Assembly: GCF_028476545.1 (NCBI RefSeq)
Contig: NW_026732753.1
Location: 635,001 to 699,000, forward strand
Direction: 5' to 3'
DNA from: Physella acuta
Lineage: Eukaryota; Mollusca; Gastropoda; Physidae
DNA: 64,000 nt
Below are positions 1-64,000 of the stretch, piece after piece. Position 1 is the first letter of the stretch. Each line of letters opens with the position of its first letter. The position numbers and the translations under genes were made by a program. Below the pieces are notes generated by a model. That model had not been told where the DNA came from and did not search any database. It saw nothing but the letters and a program-made list of their open reading frames with translations.

Positions 1-111
1 GTATTCAAGTGCATTCTTCATTCAGTTCTTTGTTTTTATCATTTAGTCATCTTTAGAAATAAAAATAGTAAATAGGTAGCAGACATCTGTACTGTAACGT
101 TGTCATATAAA

Positions 112-255
112 ACAGTTGTGTGGCCAGCTCTATGCACTTTCTCAGACTTCATTCAGGTGCATAACAAAGGTGGGTGGACACAGGGACATTATATGGACTT
201 AAGTAGGGGGTCAAAATCAGCATCTTGGAGTTCAACTACTGGACCTAGTCATTAC
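112..255. repeat. Decayed SINE-body fragment
   Basis: The stretch around 120-210 (GTGTGGCCAGCTCTATGC, then AGGTGCATAACAAAGGTGGG and TGGACACAGGGAC) aligns by eye with the body of the SINE at 45003-45249 (GTGTGGTCAGCCCTATGC, GTACCCATCAGAGTTGGG, TGGACTCAGGGAC). No tRNA head or flanking duplication remains, so it is an old fragment. The short frame open here is not regarded as a gene. Confidence 0.5.
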
Positions 256-2422
256 AGACACATTTTGAGTTCCTACGAAGTGGCATAGAGCTTTATATTT
301 CTTTTATGAGTGACCATTGAATTTGTTAACAACATAGAATTTCTTGGTGACAGTTTTAAAATGTTTTGTCCACAGCATGATCTACGTGCTGGTGTCATCA
401 TGATCCACCAATGGAATGGCAGTGTCTTGTACAAAGTGGATGTGTGTTCTGGCTGTTGTTTCCTGATTCAACTTTTTTATTTAGCAATAAGTCATTTTAC
501 CCTATTCTTATTTTTGTGCCAAGTTAAATGCTGCTTGTTACTGAACACTTTAAATTTACCTTTTGTAACCAAATACAACGGTAAACAAACATGCAAATGA
601 ATTGAGCTTGCTTGGAAAAAAAACTAACTTATGTTACATTATTTATCATTTTTTTAAAAAATGTGTTAAAAATTAAAGAAATAAACCTACCGTCTGCCAT
701 TAAATCTAGTTGACCACATTGGAAGCTAATGTGAAATGACATACATGTGTGTTAAGATATTTTGATGTGTGTTGTTGCACCATGGTTATCTACCTTTACT
801 TATCACATCCACATTGTCAAATCACTTGTTGTGTTAAAATAACTATCATTTACTTTGTTTTTACTTTTGTTTTTAGTATTCATGGGGTTTTTTTAAAAGA
901 AGGGGGGGGGGAGTAGAATAAAAGTTAAGACCAGGAGGTCAGAATAACGATAAAATTCCTTATAAAAATACATTTTTATTGTATAATATTGCAACCAAAG
1001 ATTTTCATTTAGAAAGACATTCTTTAAATTGAGTAGATCAACTTGCCAGTAAGGAAACAATAGGCTTGCTCCTTTATATACATTTTTCAGAATTTTAAGA
1101 TATTTTATTAGCCAGTAAAGATATATACTCTTTCAACCAACCTATTAGAAGGTAGGCCCATGAGACCTTCCTACCACACTAGAATTGTTTAGAGAAATGT
1201 CCTGTCACTTCATCATCATCCACATGTTCAATCATATTGGTACAGTCTTCATTCTTGTACTTAGATATGTGATACATTATGATGGTAATGTAATACAAAC
1301 AGATGGTATTTGTGTCTAATCTGAGGTAAATGTGAATGTCACATTACAGTCTACCTAATGCTGAGTTTCTATTAGTTTCACCAGGCACAGTTCCCCTGGC
1401 TAGGTCAGGCTGAAGTATAAAATACTTGGTTTTTCTTTTACTATATACAGAATTTGTTTCATTTATTATTACATCCATCTCACTATAGCTTACTAATGCC
1501 AGTACAAGAAATATTATAGTTTGATTTTCCGTTACTGCAACAACAATAAAAGTTATGCATTTCTTCTTAATATGATAAATGTTATAAAAATGCAAACATT
1601 GTGTAATTTAGCTTTGCATTGAAATTTTAAGTGTTGATTAATTTTTCAATTTAAATGTTGTAAACTCACTGAACAGATTTTATAATTTCATATTGAACAA
1701 AGTAAGGTAATCTATGTACATATGCTTGAGTTTGTCACTCTGTGTTACCATTCATACCTTTAGTATGCTTTAGAAGACATCCCAATGGCTGTTGTCAGTC
1801 ATGATATCAACTGCCAGATGCTTTTTAAATAATAAAACAAGTGCAGCGTTATACAGTGCCGGTAGTTGTCTATCCCATTGTTGTTTTTTCTAATTTAAAG
1901 TTTTCTAAATAAAAGGCTAAAAAGAACATTGTTATTCTTGGTTTTACTAAGCATTCATTCAATTTTATTTAAGCGTTTGACAGCCATTATACAATTTGTT
2001 CTGACTTACCTCCACTACTTTCGTATCTTTATAACTCAGCTATTTTAATACTTAATCACTATCTGGTAGTTTTTATGAACTTGTGAAAAATATCTCAATT
2101 AACAGTGATTATACCTTGGAGTTGTCCAGGAATTTTACTTTCCTGGGCTCTACTAATGCTTGTAACCTTGACAAAGAGATAATAGTCAAAACATTGTTAT
2201 ATATTAGGGAGAGTTGGCTTTTAGTAAACAATTCGGAAATGATTGTTACTAGAGGGTGTGCACAGGTATGGTATTTATAAAAAAAAAAAAATAAGCTTGT
2301 TATTCAAACTTTAAAATTAGGACTTAGTAGTAAAAATCAATTGACTGCAAAATATATACACCAATATCGTTAAATTTTTATTTGTTTTTATGCATTATAC
2401 TATGATTATTAGTGTATTATAA
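256..2422. other. AT-rich flank, no gene seen
   Basis: The sequence is AT-rich with poly(A/T) runs, a G run at 901-911 and no exon-like frame. AATAAA at 1908-1913 followed by T/GT-rich sequence could be the polyadenylation site of a + strand gene ending left of the window, making part of this a 3' UTR. The frames open on either strand are short and have no recognisable motif. Confidence 0.4.
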
Positions 2423-2798
2423 GGGGGTCATCCATAAATGACGTCACGCTTACACATCATCACAAAAAGTCAGACCCCCCCCCCCCCCTAAAATGTCACA
2501 CCTCAGCATACCCCCCCCCCCCCACCTCAAAGTTGCAGTTGAATTTTTCTTAAAATACGATATTTTTCCAAAATCTTGTCTGAACTCTGTCAACATAGAG
2601 TATTTTAATCAATTCCTAGCCGATTACAATTTATTAAAACAGTTTTCTAAACGCGAAATAACGGCTAAAATTCGTATTCTAACATTGCTTTTTTATAATG
2701 CAAAAGTGTGACGTCACACCATTTAACCCCCCCCCCCTCATCTCAAAATTAAGGACCCCCCCACCCCTACGAGTGTATCGTCATTTATGGACGACCCC
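2423..2798. mobile_element. MITE, PIF/Harbinger-like
   Basis: The terminal inverted repeats read GGGGGTCATCCATAAATGACG on the left (20 bp shown as GGGGTCATCCATAAATGACG) and GGGGTCGTCCATAAATGACG on the reverse of the right end. TAA lies directly outside each end (2420-2422 and 2799-2801). A 3-bp TAA duplication is typical of PIF/Harbinger, which is the basis for the family call. The 376-bp interior has poly-C tracts and no transposase. Confidence 0.65.
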
Positions 2799-3347
2799 TA
2801 ACTTCACTTAAGCCATTATAAACTAACGAGCCGACCCGCGGCGTTTCATACGCCGATATTTAGTTGTTTTATTTTCTACTTTTCAGTCATTCATAATGTG
2901 TGAATTCGACAGTATCAACGCTGCCACTGAAAATATTTGCTTTAAAACACGATCAGTAGGCCGTTAAAGACGATACCCCCCACCCTCCTTTGCCCGAACC
3001 CCAACCCTACACCCCCACCCCCATGAACGCAGTTACCTCCCCTAAGTTTAAAATAGTTTCAATCTAAATTATCTGCCCCTAATAGGCGTCACTAAACCCG
3101 GCTGTATGATTGTAAAAATTTAGCGTGACGACAGCTCACCAGACCATGTGGGGGTGGTGGAGGTTGATTTATGCCTAGTGAAGAAGAGAGGGGACTGCAA
3201 GGCGCGCTTACAGCTTGTTTTCTAGCGTCTCCCAGAAGAGAATTATATATATAATAATTCTCTGCGTCAGCTTTCTAACATCTATCGGCATCTATGCCCC
3301 CCCCCCTACGAGTGTATCGTCATTTATGGACGACCCCTAACTTCACT
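2799..3347. repeat. Duplicated flank carrying an empty hAT target site
   Basis: The stretch from about 2769 (GAGTGTATCGTCATTTATGG, then ACTTCACTTAAGCCATTATA) recurs at about 3307-3347 and continues after the hAT element at 5963. The words TCAGCTTTCTAACATCTATC recur near 3269 and 6013. This is a partial tandem duplication of about 540 bp whose second copy was later interrupted by the hAT element. The remainder, 2830-3260, has C-rich tracts and no gene. Confidence 0.6.
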
Positions 3348-3467
3348 CAGTGGCGTGCAGAGGGGGGGGGGGGGGCGGAGGGGGCCCAGGCCCCGGGCAG
3401 CCACATCAAGGGGGCATCCAAAGGGGGTAAAAAAATGATTTTATTTTTTTTTAAATTTTTAATTTTT

Positions 3468-3505
<38 letters not shown>

Positions 3506-3756
3506 GAAATCTAAATGTCTACTAAGGTTTGTCTACCTAGGCAGAATTATCAAATTATCACAATTTGCCGAATTCACCGAAATGTGTATATACAATCAAC
3601 ACATGGCACTGCTATAGTCATCGTACTGTCCGTGTCGTACAACCTTCAGGGAGAAAGGGGCATCGGTGAAGGGTAGTGGTGTAGTAGTCATTGATATTCC
3701 CCGAATAAATGTATGCAGTCTTTCAATTAATAGAGTATCTGATACTTGTGTAGGTA

Positions 3757-3955
3757 GGGGCATCTTTTAGAGAACACACCCATAATCATTTTATACACTT
3801 GTGGTCATCCATAGAGTATTAAAGCCCATGATTATAATTTACACACTGTAGGGGCATCTTTTAGAGAACACGCCCATAATCATTTTATACTTTGTGGTCA
3901 TCCATAGAGTATTAAAGCCCATGATTATAATTTACACATTGTAGGGGCATCTTTA
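3757..3955. repeat. Two-copy tandem repeat, about 92 bp, inside the hAT element
   Basis: Two adjacent copies begin GGGGCATCTTTTAGAGAACA and end in ATTATAATTTACACA..GTA, differing at a few bases. Shorter echoes of GGGCATC continue to about 4260. Confidence 0.7.
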
Positions 3956-4989
3956 ATGTAATTTGCTTATATTCATCATAATACTTTTGAAAGGCATCCA
4001 AACAGTAATTATGCCCGCATACATTTTATATATCATCAGGGCATCTTTAAAGTAATTTACTTGTATTCACGTTTGTATTTATATAATTATAGCAATTATG
4101 CCCATATTCGTTTATATATTATCGGATATTTATTATGCTTATATTCATTATTGAATGTCTGAAGGGCATCCCTACAGTAATTATGTCCTTGTTCGCTTTA
4201 TATTTTATCGGGCATCTTTATTATGTTTCTATTCATTGCATAATGTTTGTAGGGCATCCTTATTTATTATGATGGACGTAACGGCATTCGTAGACTGATT
4301 AAGCACACAGCCTATTGTTTTTTTTTATTCTAATGATATTCTTTATTCATTTGGATTTTTGTGTACGGTTAAATACAAACTTTCAAGTCCGTACTGTTTT
4401 GATACACTGGGCCGGGCCGAGTTGACTTCAATTTAAAGTTGTCCTTAAGTCTCACGCTTCTTAATTAGGAGTCATCCATTTATGACGTCCACACTGGGGG
4501 GGGGGGGGGGGGGGGGGAGGGGGTCCGAAAAAAAATGACTTTTGTGGACAGGGGGAGGGGGGGGGTTGGCCCAATGTGGACGTCCACACATTAAATCTAA
4601 CATTATTTTTGGTAGGCGGGGTTATCCCAGTTCAGTTGTGAGAGGGGTGGAAGGGGGGGGGGGCATAGCACGCTGTCCTTGTTCAGGTGTGGGACAGGAG
4701 GGGGGGGCGTTAATACACACTAGCATCAACGTTGGACTCAGTAATATAACAGTGTCAATGCGACTACAAGTGTGCGAAATAATGGTCTAGTCAAAACACC
4801 GCAAAATATGCTAAATTAAATGATTTGTATCAAAAGGCGTATCCTTCCAAATTGAAATATCAACTTCAAAAAGAGGTTAATAGCCTATGGCTTAATTTAA
4901 AGAGGCAGCCAGAAGAACAATTTAATTTACAGCTAAATTAAGGGTCTGACATAGCATAGTGGATTTTTAAACACAGGCCGATGTAGAAG

Positions 4990-5310
4990 CAGGGGCGTAG
5001 CGAGGGGGGGGGGCGGGGGGGGGGTGCGGACCGCACAGGGTGACACCATTTAGGGGGGTGACACCAAGGCAAAAAAATAGCGAAATATATATATACTTGA
5101 GGGGGGGTGCAAATCGAAAGTTTGAGGGGGGGGGGGGGGGTTGCAAATCGAAAACTTGAGGGGGGGGGGTGCAAATCGAAAGTTTGGGGGGGGGGGGGGT
5201 GTGCAAATCGAAAACTTGAAAGTTTGTCCCCGGGAAGGGTCGCGACGCCTCTGGGGGGGTGACACCATTAAGTGCCGCACCGGGTGACACCCGACCTCGC
5301 TACGCCACTG
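4990..5310. mobile_element. Nested hAT MITE (321 bp)
   Basis: It starts CAGGGGCGTAGCGAGG and ends with the complement of CAGTGGCGTAGCGAGG, so the 16-bp ends differ at one base. The 8-bp duplication TGTAGAAG flanks it perfectly (4982-4989, 5311-5318). Its subterminal sequences also pair (CACCGGTGCGG-like arms and GGTGACACC words). The core is several copies of a G-rich unit of about 48 bp ending GTGCAAATCGAAA. It sits inside the 3348-5962 hAT element and is therefore younger. Confidence 0.85.
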
Positions 5311-5828
5311 TGTAGAAGTGTTGTTTTTTTAGGGCTGGCAGCTTTAGCCAAACAATGTACACTTCTGTTATATTCAAGGTTCAGATACTTTGAGAGTATC
5401 TAGCATCACCTATCTCTTTAAAGAGTTGACGTTTTGACCAAGTGGTTTAGAGAAAAAATCTGAAACATCTCTAGTTCAATGCACACTCTCACCTGTATTG
5501 GTTACACTATAGGAATTCCTAAACAGGCCAAGAGAGAAACATCCCATAAATAAAGGCGTGTCTGACGTCCTAATTGTAGACACGGACAGCGTTTTTGTCC
5601 CTGCGGTCCCGGGTGGTAATACAATACCGGATGAGACTCTTTTGTAGTGCATCACAGCCCCCCCCCCCTCCCCACCACGACACGTCCGCAATTGTCTCCC
5701 CCCTTTCCAACCCCTCTCCCCCCCCCCCCCCCCCCCCCCAAGTTCCAACCATTTACTCCATTTGGATTTAGCTGGCTGTAGTCAAAGTTTTCATCTCAAT
5801 TAAGATAAGTACAATTTTTAAAAAAAAA

Positions 5829-5900
<72 letters not shown>

Positions 5901-5970
5901 TTATGGGGGGCATCTTCCGCTTGAGTTTGCCCCGGGCATCTACATAGGTCTGCACGCCACTGACTTCACT

Positions 5971-6468
5971 TAAGCCATTATGATTATAAACTAATTGTTA
6001 ATTCTCTGATTCAGCTTTCTAACATCTATCGGCATCTATGCCGTATCCTATATTCGGCGTTCTATAGTATTAATAGCGTGTAGTATTCCAGCACTGTTCT
6101 ATTAATACTGTTGTACTATAAAAATGTAACTACAGCTCAACGTTATGTAGATCTATGTGTACTCAAAGAACCATTTGACCCAAATCTAGGTTAGGTGGTT
6201 TTTCCAGGGCCACAAAAACACTGAATCTTCAACTCGATGTAAGACAATTAGACAAAAAAAGCAACATGCCCGGTTGGACTTGCCGCGAATAGGCTGCGTT
6301 TTATCTGTATGTGCAAGCATTTTGTATTTAATCTTGATTAATTTTGTAAAATTAAGATTGCTATTGGAATTGTATTAATAAATTTTTAAAAATTAATACT
6401 AAACGAATTCAATCAATAATATTATTAATATACTGTTATACAAATAAAACGTAGATATATTTTTACAG
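5971..6468. other. AT-rich spacer, no gene seen
   Basis: This continues the target-site duplicate to about 6050, then unique AT-rich sequence. It leads into the pyrimidine tract of the candidate exon at 6469. Confidence 0.5.
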
Positions 6469-6574
6469 GGCACTATATTACATCAAGGCTGAATGATGAC
6501 ATAACAAGATCTGGATTCCAGTCAGCTGTGCGGATTTTTCTACAATCATGTCGTCTGCTCCTACCGAAACATAA
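6469..6574 (+). other. Candidate 5' exon (leader or coding)
   Basis: A 106-bp segment has a good acceptor (ATATATTTTTACAG) and donor (CATAA/GTAAGA at 6575). One frame is open throughout, reading HYITSRLNDDITRSGFQSAV onward, and would join the exon at 10374 in phase (AA+G) in frame with the bHLH start. The segment also contains an ATG (MSSAPTET, then stop), which would act as an upstream ORF if this is untranslated leader. No homology is recognised. Confidence 0.4.
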
Positions 6575-7257
6575 GTAAGATTTTGCAGGCCAATACCTAG
6601 TTTAAATGTACGGTATCTAGATTTATAGATCTAAACGCAACAAATTAGCCTAAATCATTTTTTTTAGAATAAATACGTTTCGTTAAACATATTATTATTA
6701 TTGATCTAGATCTAAGAATCTATTTAAAAGTAAAAAAAACACGCCAGAAACGTCTGAGAACTGTGGCCTACTTTCGTTTTTACTTATAACCCACAAGATT
6801 AGGCCTATTAATTTTTATTTTATTATTATAATTAGATTTAGATAGTTCTAGTAGATTATATTTTTTATTATTCTTTTTTTTTATTGCTGTGCCTTTAGTT
6901 CTAGATCTAGATCTAGAGATCTAGGTCTATTGCTCTCCTATTTTTAAAAAAGTAGACCGATTAGTTAGGCCTAACGCCCTATTAATCTAATGTGTAATTT
7001 TAATAATATTGTGTTTATTAATAAGTTTAATGTGTAAGTCACAGTCTAGTACATTTCTATTAGTATTATTAGGCTAAATTAGGCCTACTACTTACTAATT
7101 ATTATTACTTATTATTACTAGATTTCTAGATCTTTGTATATTTCTCCTCTAGGCCCTAGTTACTAGATCTAGTTCTGATTTCTAACCAATAGTAATATAG
7201 TACTAGATCTAGAATCTAGTAATATAGTCATATTAATTATGATATTAATATTACTAG
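6575..7257. other. AT-rich spacer with TAGATCT words
   Basis: Many overlapping TAGATCT / CTAGATCTAGAT words occur, most densely at 6890-6930 and 7140-7210. The same word cluster recurs at 46905-46985. No gene is seen. Confidence 0.5.
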
Positions 7258-7345
7258 CAGTGATGTAGCTGTAGGATAGGGGGACCGCCACCCCGGGCAC
7301 GACCCTTATGGGGGCGCGAAAAGGGGTAGAAAAAATGTTACGCTC
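7258..7345. mobile_element. hAT 5'-end fragment related to the 3348-5962 element
   Basis: CAGTGATGTAGCTG, then ACCCCGGGCA, GGGGGCGCGAAAAGGGG and TAGAAAAAATG follow the same order as the left end of the 3348 element (CAGTGGCGTGCAGA, GCCCCGGGCA, GGGGGCATCCAAAGGGG, TAAAAAAATG). No matching right end is seen nearby, so this is a truncated copy or the rest has diverged. Confidence 0.5.
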
Positions 7346-8150
7346 ATCTTAAGCTGCAGTAATGAATTATACACAGTCAAAATTAAGAAGATAAATGGCT
7401 ACAAAACAAAGGCTTTACACATGGATTTAACTGTTTTCTAACTGAATAGTAAAGACAAATACCTTTAACTTAAAGGCTTTAAGAGTCAGTAACCCGTAAA
7501 AACTGTACACCAGCTTTTTCCAAGATGGGGATGGGGATTGGGGAGGTTACTGTTTAGTTAATCTAAATTGGAAGGATTTACCCCAGATTGGTGAGTAAAT
7601 AAATAATTCAAAATCATTCACTTAGAAAAGAAACCAATTGTAATGCATAAAACGTAAGATTTCTCCCGCCAGTCTTGATTAATTCTTTGAAGTTAAATTT
7701 ACTTCTCTCTGCTTTAATGTGAGAGATTTGAGACTTTTATTTGACTGCAATGCATTTTGCCTGGATCCTTTGTATTAAAGGGAAATAAATATCACAGATT
7801 CCTATTTGGCTATCTAACCAGTAAAATAGCATTCAGTGGAAGATGATACTGTTTGGTTGAAAATTTTAAGAGCTTAAAAAATATATATAACCAGGGTTTT
7901 TATATTTAAAACTATCTAATAAACTTTTTTGACTATAAAATTAAAGTGATGAGCATTTCATTGTTTCATAACTCCCTGAGGCCAACCAAAAGAAGTGGTC
8001 CTACAACTTCTAACCATGGTACAACACAACAACTGCTACTTGTTTGATAATTGATGGCTTCTGATAATCTAAGATTGTTCTAAGGGTACAACTAAAAATG
8101 AACCAAATTAGTTTGCACCTTCTATAAGCCACCCTCTAAACCAGGGGTCG
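7346..8150. other. AT-rich unique spacer
   Basis: No exon-like frame, repeat array or transposon end is recognised. Confidence 0.4.
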
Positions 8151-8341
8151 CCAAACTACGGCCCGCGGGTCCTCTCATCCGGCCCGTGGAGTTTTTTTTT
8201 GTCCGCGGAAAAAACGTTTGTTGGTGATGTCTAAGGAGCTTTGCCCAGAAAAATCGAAGACATGCCTGGAAGAAACTGGCCCCTGAACTGAGATTTGATA
8301 GTAAATGCGGCCCTCGGACTGAAAAGTTTGGAGACCCCTGC
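8151..8341. mobile_element. hAT MITE, Charlie/OC-like ends
   Basis: It opens CAGGGGTCGCCAAAC and closes with the complement of CAGGGGTCTCCAAAC (one mismatch in 15). The 8-bp duplication CTCTAAAC flanks it on both sides. The ACGGCCCGCGGG and GCGGCCCTCGG words just inside the ends match the widespread hAT families whose ends read CAGGGGTC..CAAAC..GGCCCGC. The length of about 191 bp is too short for a transposase. A longer relative lies at 20759-21750. Confidence 0.85.
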
Positions 8342-8855
8342 TCTAAACTAATGTTTGTCTTCTTTATATTCCCTTTGGCTCCTTAGAACATCATTTCATA
8401 AACAACTTGATTTAAAGCTCAAGTCCTGAATTAAGCCTCCACTCTTTTGAACCATTTCCTTTTAACTTTTTATTTCTGCCCATCTTCCACTTTCCCAGTG
8501 GATTCTACACCAGCTCCTGCTAGTGGTGTTATTAAATGTTATTAAATGTGTTTCTGAGAATGTGCCCTTTCCATCACAGTTTCTTTTCTCTTATTTAATT
8601 CCCTACTGTCTGTTACCCTCTGTCTCAGAACCATACAGTAAAACAGACTTGACATTTGAGCTTCAAATACTTTCTTGACAATGCAGTTGAAGTGAACATC
8701 AGTTTAGAAAGTTAAAAGCATTTCATTTTATTGTTGCTGATTCTAATCTCAACGTCTTAGTCTGTATCACTATCTTTAGACCGTTTTTCTGTGTGGCTTC
8801 TTCAGCCAGTACAGTTTGTTCTACATTATATGTTGACTATGTGCTAGAAGGCAGA
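8342..8855. other. Unique spacer
   Basis: No supported gene or repeat. Confidence 0.4.
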
Positions 8856-8859
8856 GGGT

Positions 8860-8955
8860 GATGTCAAGCCGACTCAAGTCCAGACAAAGATATAAACTCA
8901 AGACATTGGGGTTCGGAGTTGTGCACTCTACCACCAGACCATGCCACTCCCTTGT
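8860..8955 (-). repeat. Decayed tRNA-derived SINE head
   Basis: On the minus strand GGGAGTGGCATGGTCTGGTG, then GTAGAGTGCACAACTCC resembles a tRNA A-box region, and the later TCTTGAGTTTATATCTT is a degenerate B box. It resembles the head of the better preserved SINE at 45003-45249 but is strongly diverged. Confidence 0.4.
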
Positions 8956-9580
8956 TGTTTAAAGGGGATTTTTTCACATGCTTTTAAAATTTAAATTCAC
9001 TGTCATAAAAATTTAAATTTGGCAAGTTTTTGAATGGATGTAGGATCTTTGATGGAAGGGGGTGGGTGAAGGATTTGGCACTGTGGTTAAGATGAGCATG
9101 TTAGGATTAAGATGACGATGCTAACCCTTGTCAATTAACCCACAGTTTATTTATCCCTATTGATTACCCATTGATCAATAATGCATATTAAATAAAACAG
9201 GTGACCAGTGGCTAGGCTTATCACTTTCATAAACGTTTTTCTAAATGTTAGGATGGCCAGACACAGTGGCGGCTTGCATTTTCTAAGCTAACCTTGGCTG
9301 TTCCAAAAGTCAATTAAAACTGTTGTATAATAAGACGGTCAAGCCACAAAATGTTTAACCGACCGGGCATCAGACCATGGCCTATAATCCTGTGTAGAAT
9401 GTATGTAGAGGGTATCATGCAACTACCTGCTTCACGCTTGATGAAACATTAATAATATATCTTGCCCCAGGCTATACCTGTAATTTTCCTTAACACCAGC
9501 GTCAGTTCTTTTGTTGCACTTAACAAAGCTTGTCATCATTAGAAAACTTTGCACACTTTATGCAAAGCTTTTGAAGGCTG
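8956..9580. other. Unique spacer before the promoter candidate
   Basis: No gene or repeat is recognised. Confidence 0.35.
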
Positions 9581-9616
9581 TATATAAAGTTGACTGGTGT
9601 GTATTTACTCGTCAGT
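9581..9616 (+). promoter_or_regulatory. Candidate core promoter upstream of the bHLH-PAS gene
   Basis: TATATAAAG at 9581-9589 is followed by TCAGT at 9612-9616, whose A lies 33 bp from the first T of the TATA word. This is the usual TATA-to-initiator distance. It lies about 770 bp before the start codon at 10387. The alignment of the two words is visible, but transcription from here is inferred. Several ATGs lie between, so splicing or leaky scanning would be required. Confidence 0.35.
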
Positions 9617-10373
9617 GTGCTTGGAGCTTATAATGAATACAGCTGATCATAGACACCTTTTTTTGCTTAACTTAAGCCTGGAATATTTATAAATGATCTT
9701 AGACAAAGGATATTTTGGTTTGGAATTAATATAGCTGATCATAGAGAAATTTATCATAGACTAATGATTTTGTGGTTCAAATATTTAAAATAATTGAACT
9801 TATTATCTATTTCTTTCCAAGGTTAACGTAATGCATACTGTGGTGGTTGTTAGTTACTTTCACTAGTAAATTTATCTAACATTATCTATTCCTCCACCCT
9901 CTCCTCCTATCTCTGATTAAAAACCTCTCCTTAGTTTAATGAAAACTGGCACCATTTCTAGATTTCCATCAGCACCAAGTCCAGTGCTGGTGCTTGCCCA
10001 TCTCGTCATCACCACCATTTGTGTCACTCAACCTTGCTGAGTCACTTAACAAGAGATTAATCTATCCTGACAACTTGTCATTTATCCCTCAGATTTCTCT
10101 GATTGTGGAAGCTTAAGCAGCATTGGCACAAACTTTTAATTCAAGACCAGAATTTCTGAGGAAAAAGAAATAGAAAGACATGACCAGAGTTTTTTAATGT
10201 AATAATAGAATGTTTTCTGCTTTATAAGATACAACAATTTAAATGTTGTAATAAATCACAGACATTAAGAAAAAAATGGTCATAAAATAAAAAAAAATGT
10301 TCTGCTATTCTTGTAAACTTAGTTAGCTCTGTGTGCCAATAAAGGAAACATTTGAAACAAGTAGTAGCTCCAG
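9617..10373. other. Possible 5' leader or intron
   Basis: This lies between the promoter candidate and the first coding exon. Near 9640 and 9733 the words TACAGCTGATCATAGA / TATAGCTGATCATAGA recur. No coding frame is seen. Confidence 0.35.
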
Positions 10374-10386
10374 GTGGTTGAATGAA

Positions 10387-63711
<53,325 letters not shown>

Positions 63712-63734
63712 GTGAGTACTTGATCACGTGTCTG

Positions 63735-64000
63735 CTTGTCATAGTCCAGCCATCTGGTTGTCATAGTCCAGCCGTCTTAGTGTACATCTAAGTTGTTGGC
63801 ACCTGTCCCAGAAAACATGACCCCAGACAGAATACATCTATGGCCCTGGCCCTGGAAACATACCCCCTGGCCCAGTAAACTTGCCCCCAGCCAGAATACA
63901 TCTATGACCCCCTGATACAGGAAACTTGCCCCCAGCCAGAATACATCTATGACCCCCTGATACAGGAAACTTGCCCCCAGCCAGAATACATCTATGACCC
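63735..64000. repeat. Minisatellite running off the right edge, about 52-bp unit
   Basis: GAAACTTGCCCCCAGCCAGA, ATACATCTATGACCCCCTGA, TACAG, with more diverged copies to the left (63790-63880). It begins about 20-80 bp after the last exon donor and is cut by the window end. Confidence 0.92.

Larger units (their letters stand above)
3348..5962. mobile_element. hAT-type DNA transposon, non-autonomous
   Basis: Both ends are a perfect 14-bp inverted repeat, CAGTGGCGTGCAGA at 3348-3361 and its complement at 5949-5962. They are flanked by an 8-bp target duplication ACTTCACT at 3340-3347 and 5963-5970. An 8-bp duplication and CAG-tipped ends are hAT features. The interior contains poly-T (about 3471-3503), G runs, an approximately 90-bp unit twice near 3757-3950, (AT)n at 5830-5896 and a nested MITE. 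No transposase frame is visible. Confidence 0.8.

Noticed and set aside
100-600. Two short plus-strand ORFs at the left edge
   Set aside because: Overlap a decayed SINE and AT-rich sequence. No domain or splice logic is visible.
4938-5290. Pro-rich minus-strand ORFs
   Set aside because: Translation of G runs in the nested MITE core.

Overview
The window is nuclear DNA of an animal, most likely a mollusc and possibly a euthyneuran gastropod. The evidence is one spliced bHLH-PAS transcription-factor gene with GT-AG introns, AT-rich intergenic sequence with many TAGATCT words, hAT and PIF/Harbinger-type non-autonomous DNA transposons, and a tRNA-headed SINE whose body (with a GTACCCAT..GGGTGGACTC-like core) resembles repeats I recall from snail genomes. 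No prokaryotic operon, rRNA gene, free tRNA gene or CRISPR array is present.

Layout. Positions 1-10.3 kb are AT-rich flank or 5' region. They hold a decayed SINE, a Harbinger-like MITE (2423-2798), a 2.6-kb hAT element with perfect TIRs and 8-bp target duplications (3348-5962) carrying a nested hAT MITE (4990-5310), a second intact hAT MITE (8151-8341), a possible first exon (6469-6574) and a TATA/initiator promoter candidate (about 9581-9616). From 10.37 kb the only convincing gene runs on the + strand and leaves the right edge. Its exons are about 10374-10457 (N-terminus), 10663-10835 (bHLH), 57838-58355 (linker and start of PAS-A), 59328-59421 and 63605-63711 (rest of PAS-A). All splice phases agree, giving 321 contiguous visible residues. 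The bHLH-to-PAS intron is 47 kb. Inside it are two further phase-1/phase-1 exon candidates, 45676-46039 (start 45674 if internal) and 51942-52046. They could be an alternative N-terminus lacking the bHLH, or cassette exons, and an internal promoter-like stretch lies near 33.35-33.57 kb.

The outstanding feature is a dense field of nearly fifty distinct tandem arrays. They have unrelated units of about 16-63 bp and cover roughly 60 percent of 10.85-64.0 kb. They begin 13 bp after the bHLH exon and are nearly absent upstream. Several carry signals relevant to the gene: about 90 copies of TGACGTGAC (containing ACGTG, the bHLH-PAS half-site core), two arrays with TACGTG, and 21 copies of a pyrimidine-tract-plus-AG that looks like a 3' splice site, ending about 550 bp before a real acceptor. 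Others form hairpins, and one grew out of a transposon end. Arrays with units of 18, 51, 60 and 63 bp create long open frames that I regard as artefacts of a unit length divisible by three, not genes.

Everything here comes from reading by eye. Unit counts are approximate, the exon model rests on splice consensus and phase, and the bHLH-PAS subfamily is not settled.
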